DNA of 24,545 nt from an uncultured Oscillibacter sp. (GTDB taxonomy: Bacteria; Bacillota; Clostridia; Oscillospirales; Oscillospiraceae): the NCBI GenBank assembly GCA_910585165.1, contig CAJUBX010000027.1, positions 1-24,545 on the forward strand. Direction: 5' to 3'. The notes beneath the pieces are model-generated. The model was given only the letters and a program-made list of their open reading frames with translations, did no database searches and had not been told where the DNA came from. Shown here piece after piece: positions 7,262 to 14,028 of the stretch (within the stretch, counting starts at the first letter, position 1; each line of letters opens with the position of its first letter). Made by a program: the position numbers and the translations under genes.

Positions 7262-7615
7262 TTACAGCTCCGCGCCGCACTTCTTGCAGATGCGGACGCT
7301 GACGTTCTTCTCTTTGCCGTTCACGGTCTTCTTCTCCACCTTGTGGCCCACCCGGGTGGGCTTGCCGCACTTGGGGCAGACCACCTGGACCTTGCAGGCG
7401 TAGATAGCGGCTTCCCGCTTGACGATGCCGCCCTCCTCGCCCTGGCGGCGGGGCTTGACGTGGCAGGTGACCAGGTTCATGCCCTCCACCACGACCTTAT
7501 TCTCCTTCGGCAGGGTGGCAAGAACCTTTCCCTTGTGGGTGCTCAGGTCCTTGTCCTTACCGCCGTCGCCGGAGAGACGGACGACCGTGTCGCCCTTTTT
7601 GATGTTCATAGACAT
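7262..7615 (-). CDS. rplX: 50S ribosomal protein L24 with C-terminal zinc ribbon
   Basis: A 117-residue protein. Residues 1-60 contain the KOW motif (IKKGDTVVRLSGDGGKDK ... KGKV) used to nucleate 50S assembly. Cys80/Cys83 (CPKC) and Cys110/Cys113 (CKKC) make a four-cysteine ribbon near the C-terminus, a variant found in many Clostridia. Two close ATGs are possible (7615 and 7609). I take 7615 because GGAGGG is about 8 bases upstream. With S14, L36 and adenylate kinase, this is another zinc-site protein in the same operon. Confidence 0.96.
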   Translation of the reverse strand: MSMNIKKGDTVVRLSGDGGKDKDLSTHKGKVLATLPKENKVVVEGMNLVTCHVKPRRQGEEGGIVKREAAIYACKVQVVCPKCGKPTRVGHKVEKKTVNGKEKNVSVRICKKCGAEL

Positions 7616-7628
7616 TTCCTTGCCCTCC

Positions 7629-7997
7629 TCAAATCACTTCAGGGGCCAGGGACAGGATCTTCATGTAATCCTTGTCGCGAAGCTCCCGGGCCACGGGCCC
7701 AAAGATACGGGTGCCCCGGGGGTTCTTGTCGTCCTTGATGAGCACCGCGGCGTTGTCGTCAAAGCGGACATAGGTCCCGTCGCCCCGGCGGATGCCCTTG
7801 GCGGAGCGGACGATAACGGCCTTGACCACCTCGCCCTTTTTCACGGTGCCGCCGGGGGCGGACTTGCGGACGGAGGCCACGATGACGTCGCCGATATTGC
7901 CGTACTTGCGCTTGGAACCGCCCAGGACGCGGATGCACTTGATTTCCTTGGCGCCGGTGTTGTCGGCCACCTTCAGGAAGGTTTCCTGCTGAATCAT
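7629..7997 (-). CDS. rplN: 50S ribosomal protein L14
   Basis: A 122-residue protein beginning MIQQETFLKVADNTGAKEI, with the GSKRKYGNIGDVIVASV and NPRGTRIFGPVARELR motifs of L14 and ending SLAPEVI. L14 sits at the subunit interface, forms bridge B8 with 16S rRNA and is the docking site of silencing factor RsfS. Length (122) is standard. It heads the spc part of the cluster, 14 bp after rpsQ, with no separate promoter visible. Confidence 0.97.
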   Translation of the reverse strand: MIQQETFLKVADNTGAKEIKCIRVLGGSKRKYGNIGDVIVASVRKSAPGGTVKKGEVVKAVIVRSAKGIRRGDGTYVRFDDNAAVLIKDDKNPRGTRIFGPVARELRDKDYMKILSLAPEVI

Positions 7998-8011
7998 GTC
8001 TCGACGCCTCC

Positions 8012-8275
8012 TTACTTCGCTTTTTCGATGATCTCAACCACGCGCCAGCGCTTGTCCTTGGACAGGGGGCGGGTCTCCATCACCTTCACCTTGTCGCCGA
8101 CGCCGCAGCTGTTCTGCTCGTCGTGAGCCTTCAGCTTATAGGTGCGGCCGACAATCTTCTTGTACAGGGGGTGGGCCACCCGGTCCTCGATGGCGACCAC
8201 GACGGTCTTGTCCATCTTGTCGGAGACCACCTTGCCAACCCGGGTCTTGCGGGAGGAAGTTCTCTTCTCGTCCAT
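8012..8275 (-). CDS. rpsQ: 30S ribosomal protein S17
   Basis: An 87-residue OB-fold protein with the S17 pattern RVGKVVSDKMDKTVVVAIE, RVAHPLYKKIVGRTYKLKAHDE and GDKVKVMETRPLSKDKRWRVVEI. S17 is an early-binding 16S rRNA protein. The order rpmC-rpsQ-rplN is canonical. ATG at 8275, preceded by an AAGGAGG-type site. Confidence 0.97.
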   Translation of the reverse strand: MDEKRTSSRKTRVGKVVSDKMDKTVVVAIEDRVAHPLYKKIVGRTYKLKAHDEQNSCGVGDKVKVMETRPLSKDKRWRVVEIIEKAK

Positions 8276-8292
8276 GTTTCCTTACCTCCTTC

Positions 8293-8502
8293 TCACTGCT
8301 TGCCGGAAGCGGAGAGCTCCCGGAGCACGGTCTTGACTCGGGCAATGTCATGCTTGGTCTCCCGGATCTTCACGGGATTGTCCAGCTGGTTGGTGGCGTG
8401 CTGCATACGAAGGAAGAACAGGTCCTTCTTCAGCCCCGTCAGCTTCTCGTTGAGCTGCTCCGGGGTCATCTTGCGGATCTCACGAATTTCACTTGCCTTC
8501 AT
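8293..8502 (-). CDS. rpmC: 50S ribosomal protein L29
   Basis: A 69-residue two-helix protein starting MKASEIREIRKMTPEQLNEK, with the signature KKDLFFLRMQHATNQLDNPVKI and the basic KHDIARVKTVL helix. L29 lies beside the exit tunnel and helps form the docking platform for trigger factor and SRP. The start at 8502 is one base after the rplP stop, and its ribosome binding site AGGTGAG is inside the end of rplP, so coupling is likely. The longer open frame to 8589 overlaps rplP and is not L29-like. Confidence 0.97.
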   Translation of the reverse strand: MKASEIREIRKMTPEQLNEKLTGLKKDLFFLRMQHATNQLDNPVKIRETKHDIARVKTVLRELSASGKQ

Positions 8503-8503
8503 C

Positions 8504-8926
8504 TTACTCACCTGCTTCCTCGGCGCGGGCGATGACCTTGGTCTTGATGGGCAGCTTGTGGCTGGCCAGACGCAGGGCCTCGCGGGCAACTTCTTCCGGC
8601 ACGCCGGCGATCTCGAACATGACGCGGCCGGGCTTCACGACGGCGACCCAGAACTCGGGAGAGCCCTTGCCGGAGCCCATGCGGGTCTCGGCGGGCTTCT
8701 TGGTCACGGGCTTGTCGGGGAAAATCTTGATCCAGACCTGGCCGCCGCGCTTGGTGTAGCGGGTCATGGCGATACGGGCCGCCTCAATCTGGTTGCTGGT
8801 GATCCAGGCGGGCTCGGTGGCCACCAGGCCATACTCGCCGTAAGCCAGGGTGTTGCCACGGGTGGCCTTGCCGGTCATACGGCCGCGGTGCACGCGGCGG
8901 TACTTGACTCTCTTCGGCATCAGCAT
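8504..8926 (-). CDS. rplP: 50S ribosomal protein L16
   Basis: A 140-residue protein beginning MLMPKRVKYRRVHRGRMTG and containing the L16 motifs RIAMTRYTKRGGQVWIKIFP and ETRMGSGKGSPEFWVA. L16 contacts the A-site tRNA elbow and is a late assembly protein. Its ATG overlaps the rpsC stop by one base (TAATG), and GGAGG lies 9 bases upstream, which fits the 8926 start better than the ATG two codons downstream. Confidence 0.97.
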   Translation of the reverse strand: MLMPKRVKYRRVHRGRMTGKATRGNTLAYGEYGLVATEPAWITSNQIEAARIAMTRYTKRGGQVWIKIFPDKPVTKKPAETRMGSGKGSPEFWVAVVKPGRVMFEIAGVPEEVAREALRLASHKLPIKTKVIARAEEAGE

Positions 8927-9837
8927 TAGTTGCTTCCTCCTTCCTTAGGGGCCGCAGGAGCGGCGGGCGCAGCGGGAGCGGGACGGGCGGGGGCGCGGTT
9001 CAGGCCGCCCTGGGGACGGGGGCCTCCGGCGCGGTTGAAGCCGCCGCCCTGGCCGGGCCGTCCGCCTCCGGGGCCGCGGTTGAAGCCGCCGCCCTGGCGG
9101 TCCCGGTTGAAGCCGCCCCGGCGGTCGCCGTCGCGGCGGGGCCGGCGCTCCCGGCGCTCCTGGTAGGGCTTGGAGGTGTCCATGGTGCGGGGGGTGGTGC
9201 GCAGGGTCTGGCTCAGCACCTCGCCCTTGTAAATCCAAACCTTCACGCCGATGCGGCCGAAGGTGGTGGCGGCCTCCGCGAAGCCGTACTCGATGTCGGC
9301 GCGGATGGTCTGCAGGGGAATGGTCCCCTCGTGGTAGTGCTCCACGCCCGCAATCTCGCGGCCGCCCAGGCGGCCGGAGCAGCAGGTCTTGATGCCCTTG
9401 GCCCCGGCGCGCATGGCCCGGGCCATGGCGTTCTTCATGGCACGGCGGTGGGAGATGCGCTTTTCCAGCTGCTGTGCGATGTTCTCCGCCACCAGCTGGG
9501 CGTTCATATCGGGGTTGCGGACCTCGACGATGTTCAGGCGGACCTTCTTGCCCACCAGCTTCTCAACGGCCAGGCGGTACTGCTCGATCTGCTCGCCGCC
9601 CTTGCCGATGACCATGCCGGGCCGGGCGCAGTGCAGGAAGACCGTCACCGCGTCGCCGCTGCGCTCAATCTCGATCTTGGGCACGCCCGCGCCGTACAGG
9701 GTCTTTTTGAGGTACTTCCGGATTTTCTGGTCTTCCACGATCAGGTCGCCGACCTTCTCGTCACTGGCGTACCAGCGGGAATCCCAGTCTTTAATGACGC
9801 CCACGCGCAGGCCGTGGGGATTGACTTTCTGTCCCAT
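8926..9837 (-). CDS. rpsC: 30S ribosomal protein S3 with long Arg/Gly-rich C-terminal tail
   Basis: Residues 1-215 are ordinary S3: the N-terminal MGQKVNPHGLRVGVIKDWDSRWYA segment, a KH domain with GMVIGKGGEQI at 74-84, and the C-terminal domain (SGRLGGREIAGVEHYHEG, then GVKVWIYKGEVL at about 197-208). S3 lines the mRNA entry channel and takes part in helicase activity. Residues from about 212 to 303 form an extra low-complexity tail, so the protein is 303 residues against about 210-240 in most bacteria. The tail has an Arg-rich block (RRERRPRRDGDRR), then four GGFNR/GGLNR repeats at 241-245, 250-254, 265-269 and 277-281, and ends with an Ala/Pro-rich stretch. The frame is intact through the tail and the next gene overlaps its stop, so the extension is translated. 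Confidence 0.97.
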   Translation of the reverse strand: MGQKVNPHGLRVGVIKDWDSRWYASDEKVGDLIVEDQKIRKYLKKTLYGAGVPKIEIERSGDAVTVFLHCARPGMVIGKGGEQIEQYRLAVEKLVGKKVRLNIVEVRNPDMNAQLVAENIAQQLEKRISHRRAMKNAMARAMRAGAKGIKTCCSGRLGGREIAGVEHYHEGTIPLQTIRADIEYGFAEAATTFGRIGVKVWIYKGEVLSQTLRTTPRTMDTSKPYQERRERRPRRDGDRRGGFNRDRQGGGFNRGPGGGRPGQGGGFNRAGGPRPQGGLNRAPARPAPAAPAAPAAPKEGGSN

Positions 9838-9855
9838 AAACGGTTCTCCTCCCTC

Positions 9856-10200
9856 TTATGCCTTTTCCGCCACAGCCAGGGTGACGTGAGAAGTGCGCTT
9901 GTTGATACGGTAGGCGCGGCCCTGGGCCCGGGGCATCATCCGCTTGAGGATGGGGCCGGGGGTGGCGTACACCTCGGACACCACGAGCTTCGCGGGGTCC
10001 ATGCCGAAGTTGTTCTCGGCGTTGGCAACGGCGCTCTTCAGCAGCTTCTGCAGGGGCTCGGAGGCGGCCTTGGGGGTCTGCATCAGGATGGCCATGGCGC
10101 TGCCCGCGTCCTTGCCGCGGATCAGGTCGCAGACGATCTGGACCTTCCGGGGGGCGATGCGGACGTAGCGCAGATAGGCCTTCGCAACTTTATTTTCCAT
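9856..10200 (-). CDS. rplV: 50S ribosomal protein L22
   Basis: A 114-residue protein with the L22 pattern AKAYLRYVRIAPRKVQIVCDLIRGK and the tunnel-lining hairpin region (TPGPILKRMMPRAQGRAYRINKRTSHV). L22 and L4 form the constriction of the peptide exit tunnel, where macrolide-resistance changes occur in other bacteria; no insertion is visible in the hairpin. I place the start at the ATG at 10200 (MENKVAK), because GGAGG directly abuts the alternative ATG at 10209 but lies 9 bases before 10200. Confidence 0.95.
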   Translation of the reverse strand: MENKVAKAYLRYVRIAPRKVQIVCDLIRGKDAGSAMAILMQTPKAASEPLQKLLKSAVANAENNFGMDPAKLVVSEVYATPGPILKRMMPRAQGRAYRINKRTSHVTLAVAEKA

Positions 10201-10220
10201 GTTCTGCATCCTCCTTCAAC

Positions 10221-10481
10221 TCAGTCCTTCCGGTGTCCGCGGAAGGTGCGGGTGGGGGCGAACTCACCCAGCTTGTGGCCGACCATGTCCTCCTGGACGT
10301 AGACGGGCACATGCTTCCGGCCATCGTGCACGGCGATGGTGTGGCCCACGAAGGAGGGGAAGATGGTAGAGCTGCGGCTCCAGGTCTTGAGGACCTTCTT
10401 CTCGTTCTTCGCGTTCATTTCCTCGACCCGCTTCAGAAGCTCGGGGGCAACGTACGGGCCTTTCTTAATGGATCTGCTCAT
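10221..10481 (-). CDS. rpsS: 30S ribosomal protein S19
   Basis: An 86-residue protein beginning MSRSIKKGPYVAPELLKRVEEMN and containing TWSRSSTIFPSFVGHTIAVHDGRKHVPVYV and the GHKLGEFAPTRTFRGH signature. S19 sits in the 30S head with S13. Length and order (rplB-rpsS-rplV) are canonical; it starts 16 bp after the rplB stop. Confidence 0.97.
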   Translation of the reverse strand: MSRSIKKGPYVAPELLKRVEEMNAKNEKKVLKTWSRSSTIFPSFVGHTIAVHDGRKHVPVYVQEDMVGHKLGEFAPTRTFRGHRKD

Positions 10482-10497
10482 GTTTCATCTGCCTCCC

Positions 10498-11334
10498 TTA
10501 CTTCTCGTTGCGGCGCTTGACGATGAATTTGCTGGTGGGGTTCTTCTTCTTCCGGGTCTTGTAGCCCAGGGCCGGCTTGCCCCAGGGGGTCACGGGGCCG
10601 GGACGGCCAACGGGCGCGCGGCCCTCGCCGCCGCCGTGGGGGTGGTCGCAGGGGTTCATAACGGAGCCCCGGACGGTGGGCCGCCAGCCCATGTGGCGCT
10701 TGCGGCCGGCCTTGCCGATGTTGATGTTGGCGTGGTCGATGTTGCCCACCTGGCCGATGGTGGCCATGCAGTTGGTCCGCACAATGCGCACCTCGCCGGA
10801 GGGCATGCGGATCTGGGCGTCCCCGCCCTCCTTGGCCATGAGCTGGGCGGCGGTGCCGGCGGAGCGGACAAGCTGCGCGCCGTTGCCGGGGTGGAGCTCA
10901 ATGTTGTGGATCATGGTGCCCACGGGGATGTTGGCCAGGGGGAGGGCGTTGCCCTCCTTGATGTCGGCGTTGGGGCCGGACTCCACCTTGTCGCCGGCCT
11001 TCAGGCCCACGGGGGCCAGAATGTAGCGGCGCTCGCCGTCCTCATACTCCAGGAGGGCGATGTTGGCGGAGCGGTTGGGGTCGTACTCCAGGCGGAGGAC
11101 GGTTGCGAACATGTCGTGCTTATCCCGCTTGAAGTCGATGACGCGGTACTTGCGCTTGTTGCCGCCGCCCCGGTGGCGGACGGTGATGCGGCCGTAGCTG
11201 TTGCGGCCCGCGCTCTTTTTCAGCGTCTCGGTGAGCTTGGGCTCGGGCTTGGCCTTCTTGTCAATGCCGTCGAATCCGGAGACCGTCATCTGACGCCGGG
11301 AGGGAGTCGTCGGCTTAAAGGTTTTGATAGACAT
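10498..11334 (-). CDS. rplB: 50S ribosomal protein L2
   Basis: A 278-residue protein starting MSIKTFKPTTPSRRQMTVSGF. The RNA-binding domain carries GRITVRHRGGGNKRKYRVIDFKR. The C-terminal region has RPTVRGSVMNPCDHPHGGGEGR and GRPGPVTPWGKPALGYKTRKKKN, including the conserved histidine near the peptidyl transferase centre (HPHGGGEGR). L2 is needed for subunit association. The longest gene of the S10 part, with normal length and a clean start. Confidence 0.97.
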   Translation of the reverse strand: MSIKTFKPTTPSRRQMTVSGFDGIDKKAKPEPKLTETLKKSAGRNSYGRITVRHRGGGNKRKYRVIDFKRDKHDMFATVLRLEYDPNRSANIALLEYEDGERRYILAPVGLKAGDKVESGPNADIKEGNALPLANIPVGTMIHNIELHPGNGAQLVRSAGTAAQLMAKEGGDAQIRMPSGEVRIVRTNCMATIGQVGNIDHANINIGKAGRKRHMGWRPTVRGSVMNPCDHPHGGGEGRAPVGRPGPVTPWGKPALGYKTRKKKNPTSKFIVKRRNEK

Positions 11335-11359
11335 TTGTCGTTACACTCCTTCCGTAGAA

Positions 11360-11653
11360 TCAGACCATGCCTTCGAAGAACTCGATGGTCTTGGAATCGG
11401 GGGTCAGCTGGACGTAGGCCTTTTTCCAGGTCTTCGTCATGCCGGGACGGCCCGCGCCCATGCGCTTTTCCTTGCCGGGGACCGTCAGGGTGTTGACGGC
11501 GGCGACCTTCACGCCGAAGATCTCCTCCACGGCCTTCTTGATTTCGATCTTGCCGGCGTCCTTGGCCACCTCGAAGACGTACTTCTTATCGGCGGCTCCG
11601 GCCATGGCCCGCTCGGTGATGATGGGGCGGATCACGATATCGTATGCGGTCAT
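11360..11653 (-). CDS. rplW: 50S ribosomal protein L23
   Basis: A 97-residue protein beginning MTAYDIVIRPIITERAM, with KYVFEVAKDAGKIEIKKAVEEIFGVKVAAVNT and the basic GKEKRMGAGRPGMTKTWKKAYV loop. L23 forms the trigger factor and SRP docking site at the tunnel exit. Its ATG overlaps the rplD stop by one base (TAATG), so translation is probably coupled. Confidence 0.97.
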   Translation of the reverse strand: MTAYDIVIRPIITERAMAGAADKKYVFEVAKDAGKIEIKKAVEEIFGVKVAAVNTLTVPGKEKRMGAGRPGMTKTWKKAYVQLTPDSKTIEFFEGMV

Positions 11654-12276
11654 TACGCGTACACCTCCTCGATTTTGGCGAGGGCGGCCTGATCCACCAC
11701 CAGGTACTTGGCGTTCACGATGTCATAGACATTCAGCTGCGCCGCGGGGGTGGTCAGCACGCCGGGAAGGTTCCGGGCGCTCTTGACGACGGTCTCGTCC
11801 ACGGCGGGGGTCACCACCACGGCCTTGCCGTCGACCTTGACAGCGTTCAGGAACTTGCGGAAGTCGGCGGTTTTGATCTCCGCCTGCTTGATGGAGTCGA
11901 TCACCACCAGGCAGCCCTCGGCGGCCTTGGCGGAGAGGACGGACTTCAGGGCCAGGCGGCGGACCTTCTTGTTCAGCACGTAGCTGTAGCTCCGGGGCTT
12001 CGGCGCAAAGACGATGCCGCCGTGGGTCCACTGGGGAGCCCGGGTGCTGCCCTGGCGGGCGTGGCCCGTGCCCTTCTGGCGCCAGGGCTTCCTGCCGCCG
12101 CCGGAAACCTCCGCGCGGGTCAGGGCGCTCTGGGTGCCCTGGCGGCAGTTGGCCAGGTGGTTCTTCACAACCTCGTGGACGACGGCTTCGTTGGGCTCAA
12201 TGCCGAAAACCGCGTCGCTGAGTTCCACAGTGCCGACTTCAGCGCCGGCCATGTTCAAAACTTTCACAGTAGACAT
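11653..12276 (-). CDS. rplD: 50S ribosomal protein L4
   Basis: A 207-residue protein. Residues about 45-95 carry the tunnel loop with GGGRKPWRQKGTGHARQGSTRAPQWTHGG, where the KPWRQKGTGHAR-x-G core is the L4 hallmark. The globular C-terminal domain follows. In E. coli L4 represses its own operon by binding the S10 leader; Firmicutes are not known to share that exact mechanism. Gene order rplC-rplD-rplW is standard, with 18 bp after rplC. Confidence 0.97.
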   Translation of the reverse strand: MSTVKVLNMAGAEVGTVELSDAVFGIEPNEAVVHEVVKNHLANCRQGTQSALTRAEVSGGGRKPWRQKGTGHARQGSTRAPQWTHGGIVFAPKPRSYSYVLNKKVRRLALKSVLSAKAAEGCLVVIDSIKQAEIKTADFRKFLNAVKVDGKAVVVTPAVDETVVKSARNLPGVLTTPAAQLNVYDIVNAKYLVVDQAALAKIEEVYA

Positions 12277-12294
12277 TTATTCAGCACCCCTTTC

Positions 12295-13014
12295 TCACTT
12301 GCTTCTGGCGGAGGCCTTCTGCGGGTTGCGGCCGGAAGCCTTCTGCGGGTTCTTGCTGATGTCCGCGCCGGCCTGCTTGACCTTGTGGACCTTGACGGTG
12401 GACTTGATGGTGACCAGGCCGCCCTTGGGGCCGGGCACCGCGCCGCAGACCACCAGCATGTTCAGCTCGGGGTCCACCTTGACGACGGAGAGGTTCTGAA
12501 CGGTGACCTGGTCCACGCCCATGTGGCCCGCGCCGTCGCGGCCCTTCATGATGCGGCCCGGGGTGGTGCCCGCGCCCAGGGAGCCCTGGTGCCGGTGGAC
12601 GGGGCCGCCGCCGTGGGTGTTGCGCTTCACGGCCGCGCCGTGGCGCTTGACCACGCCCTGGAAGCCGTGGCCCTTGCTGGTGCCGGTAACGTCCACGAAG
12701 TCCCCGGCGGCGAAGGTGTCGGCCTTGACGATGTCGCCCACGTTCAGCTCGGCGGCGTTCTCCAGGTTGAATTCCTTCAGGTGCTTCTTGGGAGCCACGC
12801 CCGCCTTGTTCAGGTGGCCCAGCTCCGGCTTTGTGAGCTTGCGCTCGGCAATGTCCCCGAAGCCCAGCTGCACGGCCTCGTAGCCGTCCTTCTCAGCCGT
12901 CTTCTTCTGCACGACCACGCAGGGGCCCGCCTCGATGACCGTGACGGGGATCACGTGGCCGTTCTCGTCAAAAATCTGGGACATGCCCACTTTTTTGCCG
13001 ATGATCGCTTTCAT
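12295..13014 (-). CDS. rplC: 50S ribosomal protein L3
   Basis: A 239-residue protein beginning MKAIIGKKVGMSQIFDENG. The conserved L3 loop (DVTGTSKGHGFQGVVKRHG ... GPVHRHQGSLGAGTTPGR) that reaches the peptidyl transferase centre is intact, as is GHMGVDQVTVQNL. The C-terminus is extended beyond the usual end (about 210 residues) by a Lys-rich tail that contains the hexapeptide NPQKAS twice, a small tandem duplication. AAGGAGG lies about 6 bases upstream of the ATG. An unusually long gap separates it from rpsJ. Confidence 0.97.
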   Translation of the reverse strand: MKAIIGKKVGMSQIFDENGHVIPVTVIEAGPCVVVQKKTAEKDGYEAVQLGFGDIAERKLTKPELGHLNKAGVAPKKHLKEFNLENAAELNVGDIVKADTFAAGDFVDVTGTSKGHGFQGVVKRHGAAVKRNTHGGGPVHRHQGSLGAGTTPGRIMKGRDGAGHMGVDQVTVQNLSVVKVDPELNMLVVCGAVPGPKGGLVTIKSTVKVHKVKQAGADISKNPQKASGRNPQKASARSK

Positions 13015-13290
13015 GTAGGTTCCTCCTTAAAATAAGGTTATTGGTTGACCGGCCGCGGCCATTGGGAACCGTTCCGGCCAACTTGACCCGCCCGCCTCGT
13101 CGGAAGAAACTGCGCTCCGCACCATCCGCCGCTTCGCGGCAGATTCCGCCCGCTCCGTTCCCTCCTCCTCTTCCCGCCGCAAACGCTTCGCTGGTTTGCG
13201 CCGGGATTTCGGGGAACGGCGGGGGCCGTGCGGGGCAGACAGTCCTTGGGAGGATTGCGGACAGCGGTTCAACAAAATAAACGCAGGGTC
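13015..13290 (-). promoter_or_regulatory. Hairpin-rich gap between rpsJ and rplC
   Basis: This gap has no supported gene. It contains a strong stem: cccgccgcaaac at 13173-13184 pairs with gtttgcgccggg at 13194-13205 (12 positions, one mismatch, 9-base loop). That stem is enclosed by a second perfect 8-bp pair, ccgttccc at 13155-13162 with gggaacgg at 13212-13219. A smaller GCCGC/GCGGC hairpin with a short loop lies near 13128-13140. Other S10-operon junctions here are at most 25 bp apart. I see no convincing sigma-A promoter. The structure may be a leader-type regulatory site for rplC onward, an RNA-processing site, or an inserted hairpin repeat. Confidence 0.55.
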
Positions 13291-13602
13291 TTACAGCTTA
13301 ATCTCGATCTCCACGCCGGCGGGGAGCTCCAGGGCCATCAGGGCCTCCACGGTCTTGGGGGAGGACTTGGTGATGTCGATGAGCCGCTTGTGGGTCCGGC
13401 GCTCGAACTGCTCCCGGCTGTCCTTGTGCTTGTGGACGGAGCGCAGGATGGTGATGATCTCCTTCTTGGTGGGCAGGGGGATGGGGCCGGAAACCTCTGC
13501 GCCGGTGCGCTTGGCGGTCTCCACGATCTTCTCCGCGCTCTGGTCGATTACCTGGTGGTCATACGCCTTCAGGCGGATGCGGATCTTTTCCTTCTGTGCC
13601 AT
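13291..13602 (-). CDS. rpsJ: 30S ribosomal protein S10 (NusE)
   Basis: A 103-residue protein starting MAQKEKIRIRLKAYDHQVID, with GPIPLPTKKEIITILRSVHKHKDSREQFE and RLIDITKSSPKTVEALM. S10 is both a 30S head protein and NusE, a partner of NusB in antitermination; nusA itself is encoded just across the divergent promoter region. ATG at 13602 has AGGAGG about 9 bases upstream. The open frame extends upstream to 13695, but that part is leader without S10 similarity. This is the first gene of the ribosomal cluster. Confidence 0.97.
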   Translation of the reverse strand: MAQKEKIRIRLKAYDHQVIDQSAEKIVETAKRTGAEVSGPIPLPTKKEIITILRSVHKHKDSREQFERRTHKRLIDITKSSPKTVEALMALELPAGVEIEIKL

Positions 13603-13880
13603 GTTCGGGTTCCTCCTAATTCGTACGGTTTTTTTGATTTCGTCGATTCCGTACGGCGAGAGAAATTTTTCTGTCCGCGCTGCCGTGCGTATCATTCCTG
13701 CTCATGAAAAAACCCGGCGCAAAGCAGGCCGGTTCCGTCATGGCGCGGCGATCTACGCGCGCGTACAGACCTTTCTCAGCCGCCCGATTATCGGACATAC
13801 TCCCCGGAAGTTACCTCTTTCGAGCAATCTCCCGGTTCATCGCGGTCGCGGGGCGCAGAGGCTGTCCTCTCCGCCGCATG
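13603..13880 (-). promoter_or_regulatory. Untranslated leader of the S10 operon
   Basis: If transcription starts a few bases after the -10 box at 13888-13893, the rpsJ leader is about 275 bases long. It contains a terminator-like hairpin (13707-13734, listed separately). Near the gene there is a second inverted repeat, cgtacgg at 13622-13628 with ccgtacg at 13649-13655, enclosing an A-rich run in the transcript. A 60-codon open frame (13798-13616) has only a poorly spaced ribosome binding site, and I do not call it. Leader-based control of the operon is inference from the structure. Confidence 0.5.
13707..13734 (-). terminator. Terminator-like hairpin with T-tract in the rpsJ leader (possible attenuator)
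   Basis: Read on the minus strand, ccggc (13732-13728) pairs with gccgg (13718-13714), and a run of six T residues (13712-13707) follows. This is the form of an intrinsic terminator, although the stem is only 5 bp with a 9-base loop. It sits about 150 bases after the predicted start and about 105 bases before the rpsJ ATG. No gene lies between the promoter and this site, so an attenuator is more likely than an ordinary end terminator. I did not find a clear antiterminator partner by eye. Confidence 0.45.
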
Positions 13881-13887
13881 CCCATAC

Positions 13888-13916
13888 ATAATAATAGAAA
13901 AATGTCCCTCTGTCAA
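13888..13916 (-). promoter_or_regulatory. Sigma-A-type promoter of the S10 operon
   Basis: On the minus strand there is a perfect TTGACA (-35, complement of 13911-13916), then a 17-base spacer and TATTAT (-10, complement of 13888-13893). A second overlapping TATTAT lies 3 bases nearer to the -35 box, but its 14-base spacing is poor. The surroundings are AT-rich, in contrast to the neighbouring GC-rich DNA. This is the best promoter match in the window and fits the highly expressed ribosomal operon. Confidence 0.85.
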
Positions 13917-14028
13917 GAGAAATTTTGCCGTATTTCCGCTTTTTTTCGGCCGCCCCCGCCGCCCTTTTGCCGAAGCCCTGCCCCCGGCCCCCGGAGCGGG
14001 AGGCGGAAACGAAAATTTACAAAAAGGC

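Noticed and set aside
11644..13035. A 463-codon plus-strand open frame opposite rplC-rplD
   Set aside because: It is antisense to two clearly identified ribosomal protein genes, and its composition is that of a GC-rich shadow frame.
13616..13798. A 60-codon open frame in the rpsJ leader (minus strand)
   Set aside because: The ribosome binding site lies too close to the ATG, no family similarity is visible, and it spans the terminator-like hairpin. A leader peptide is possible but unsupported.
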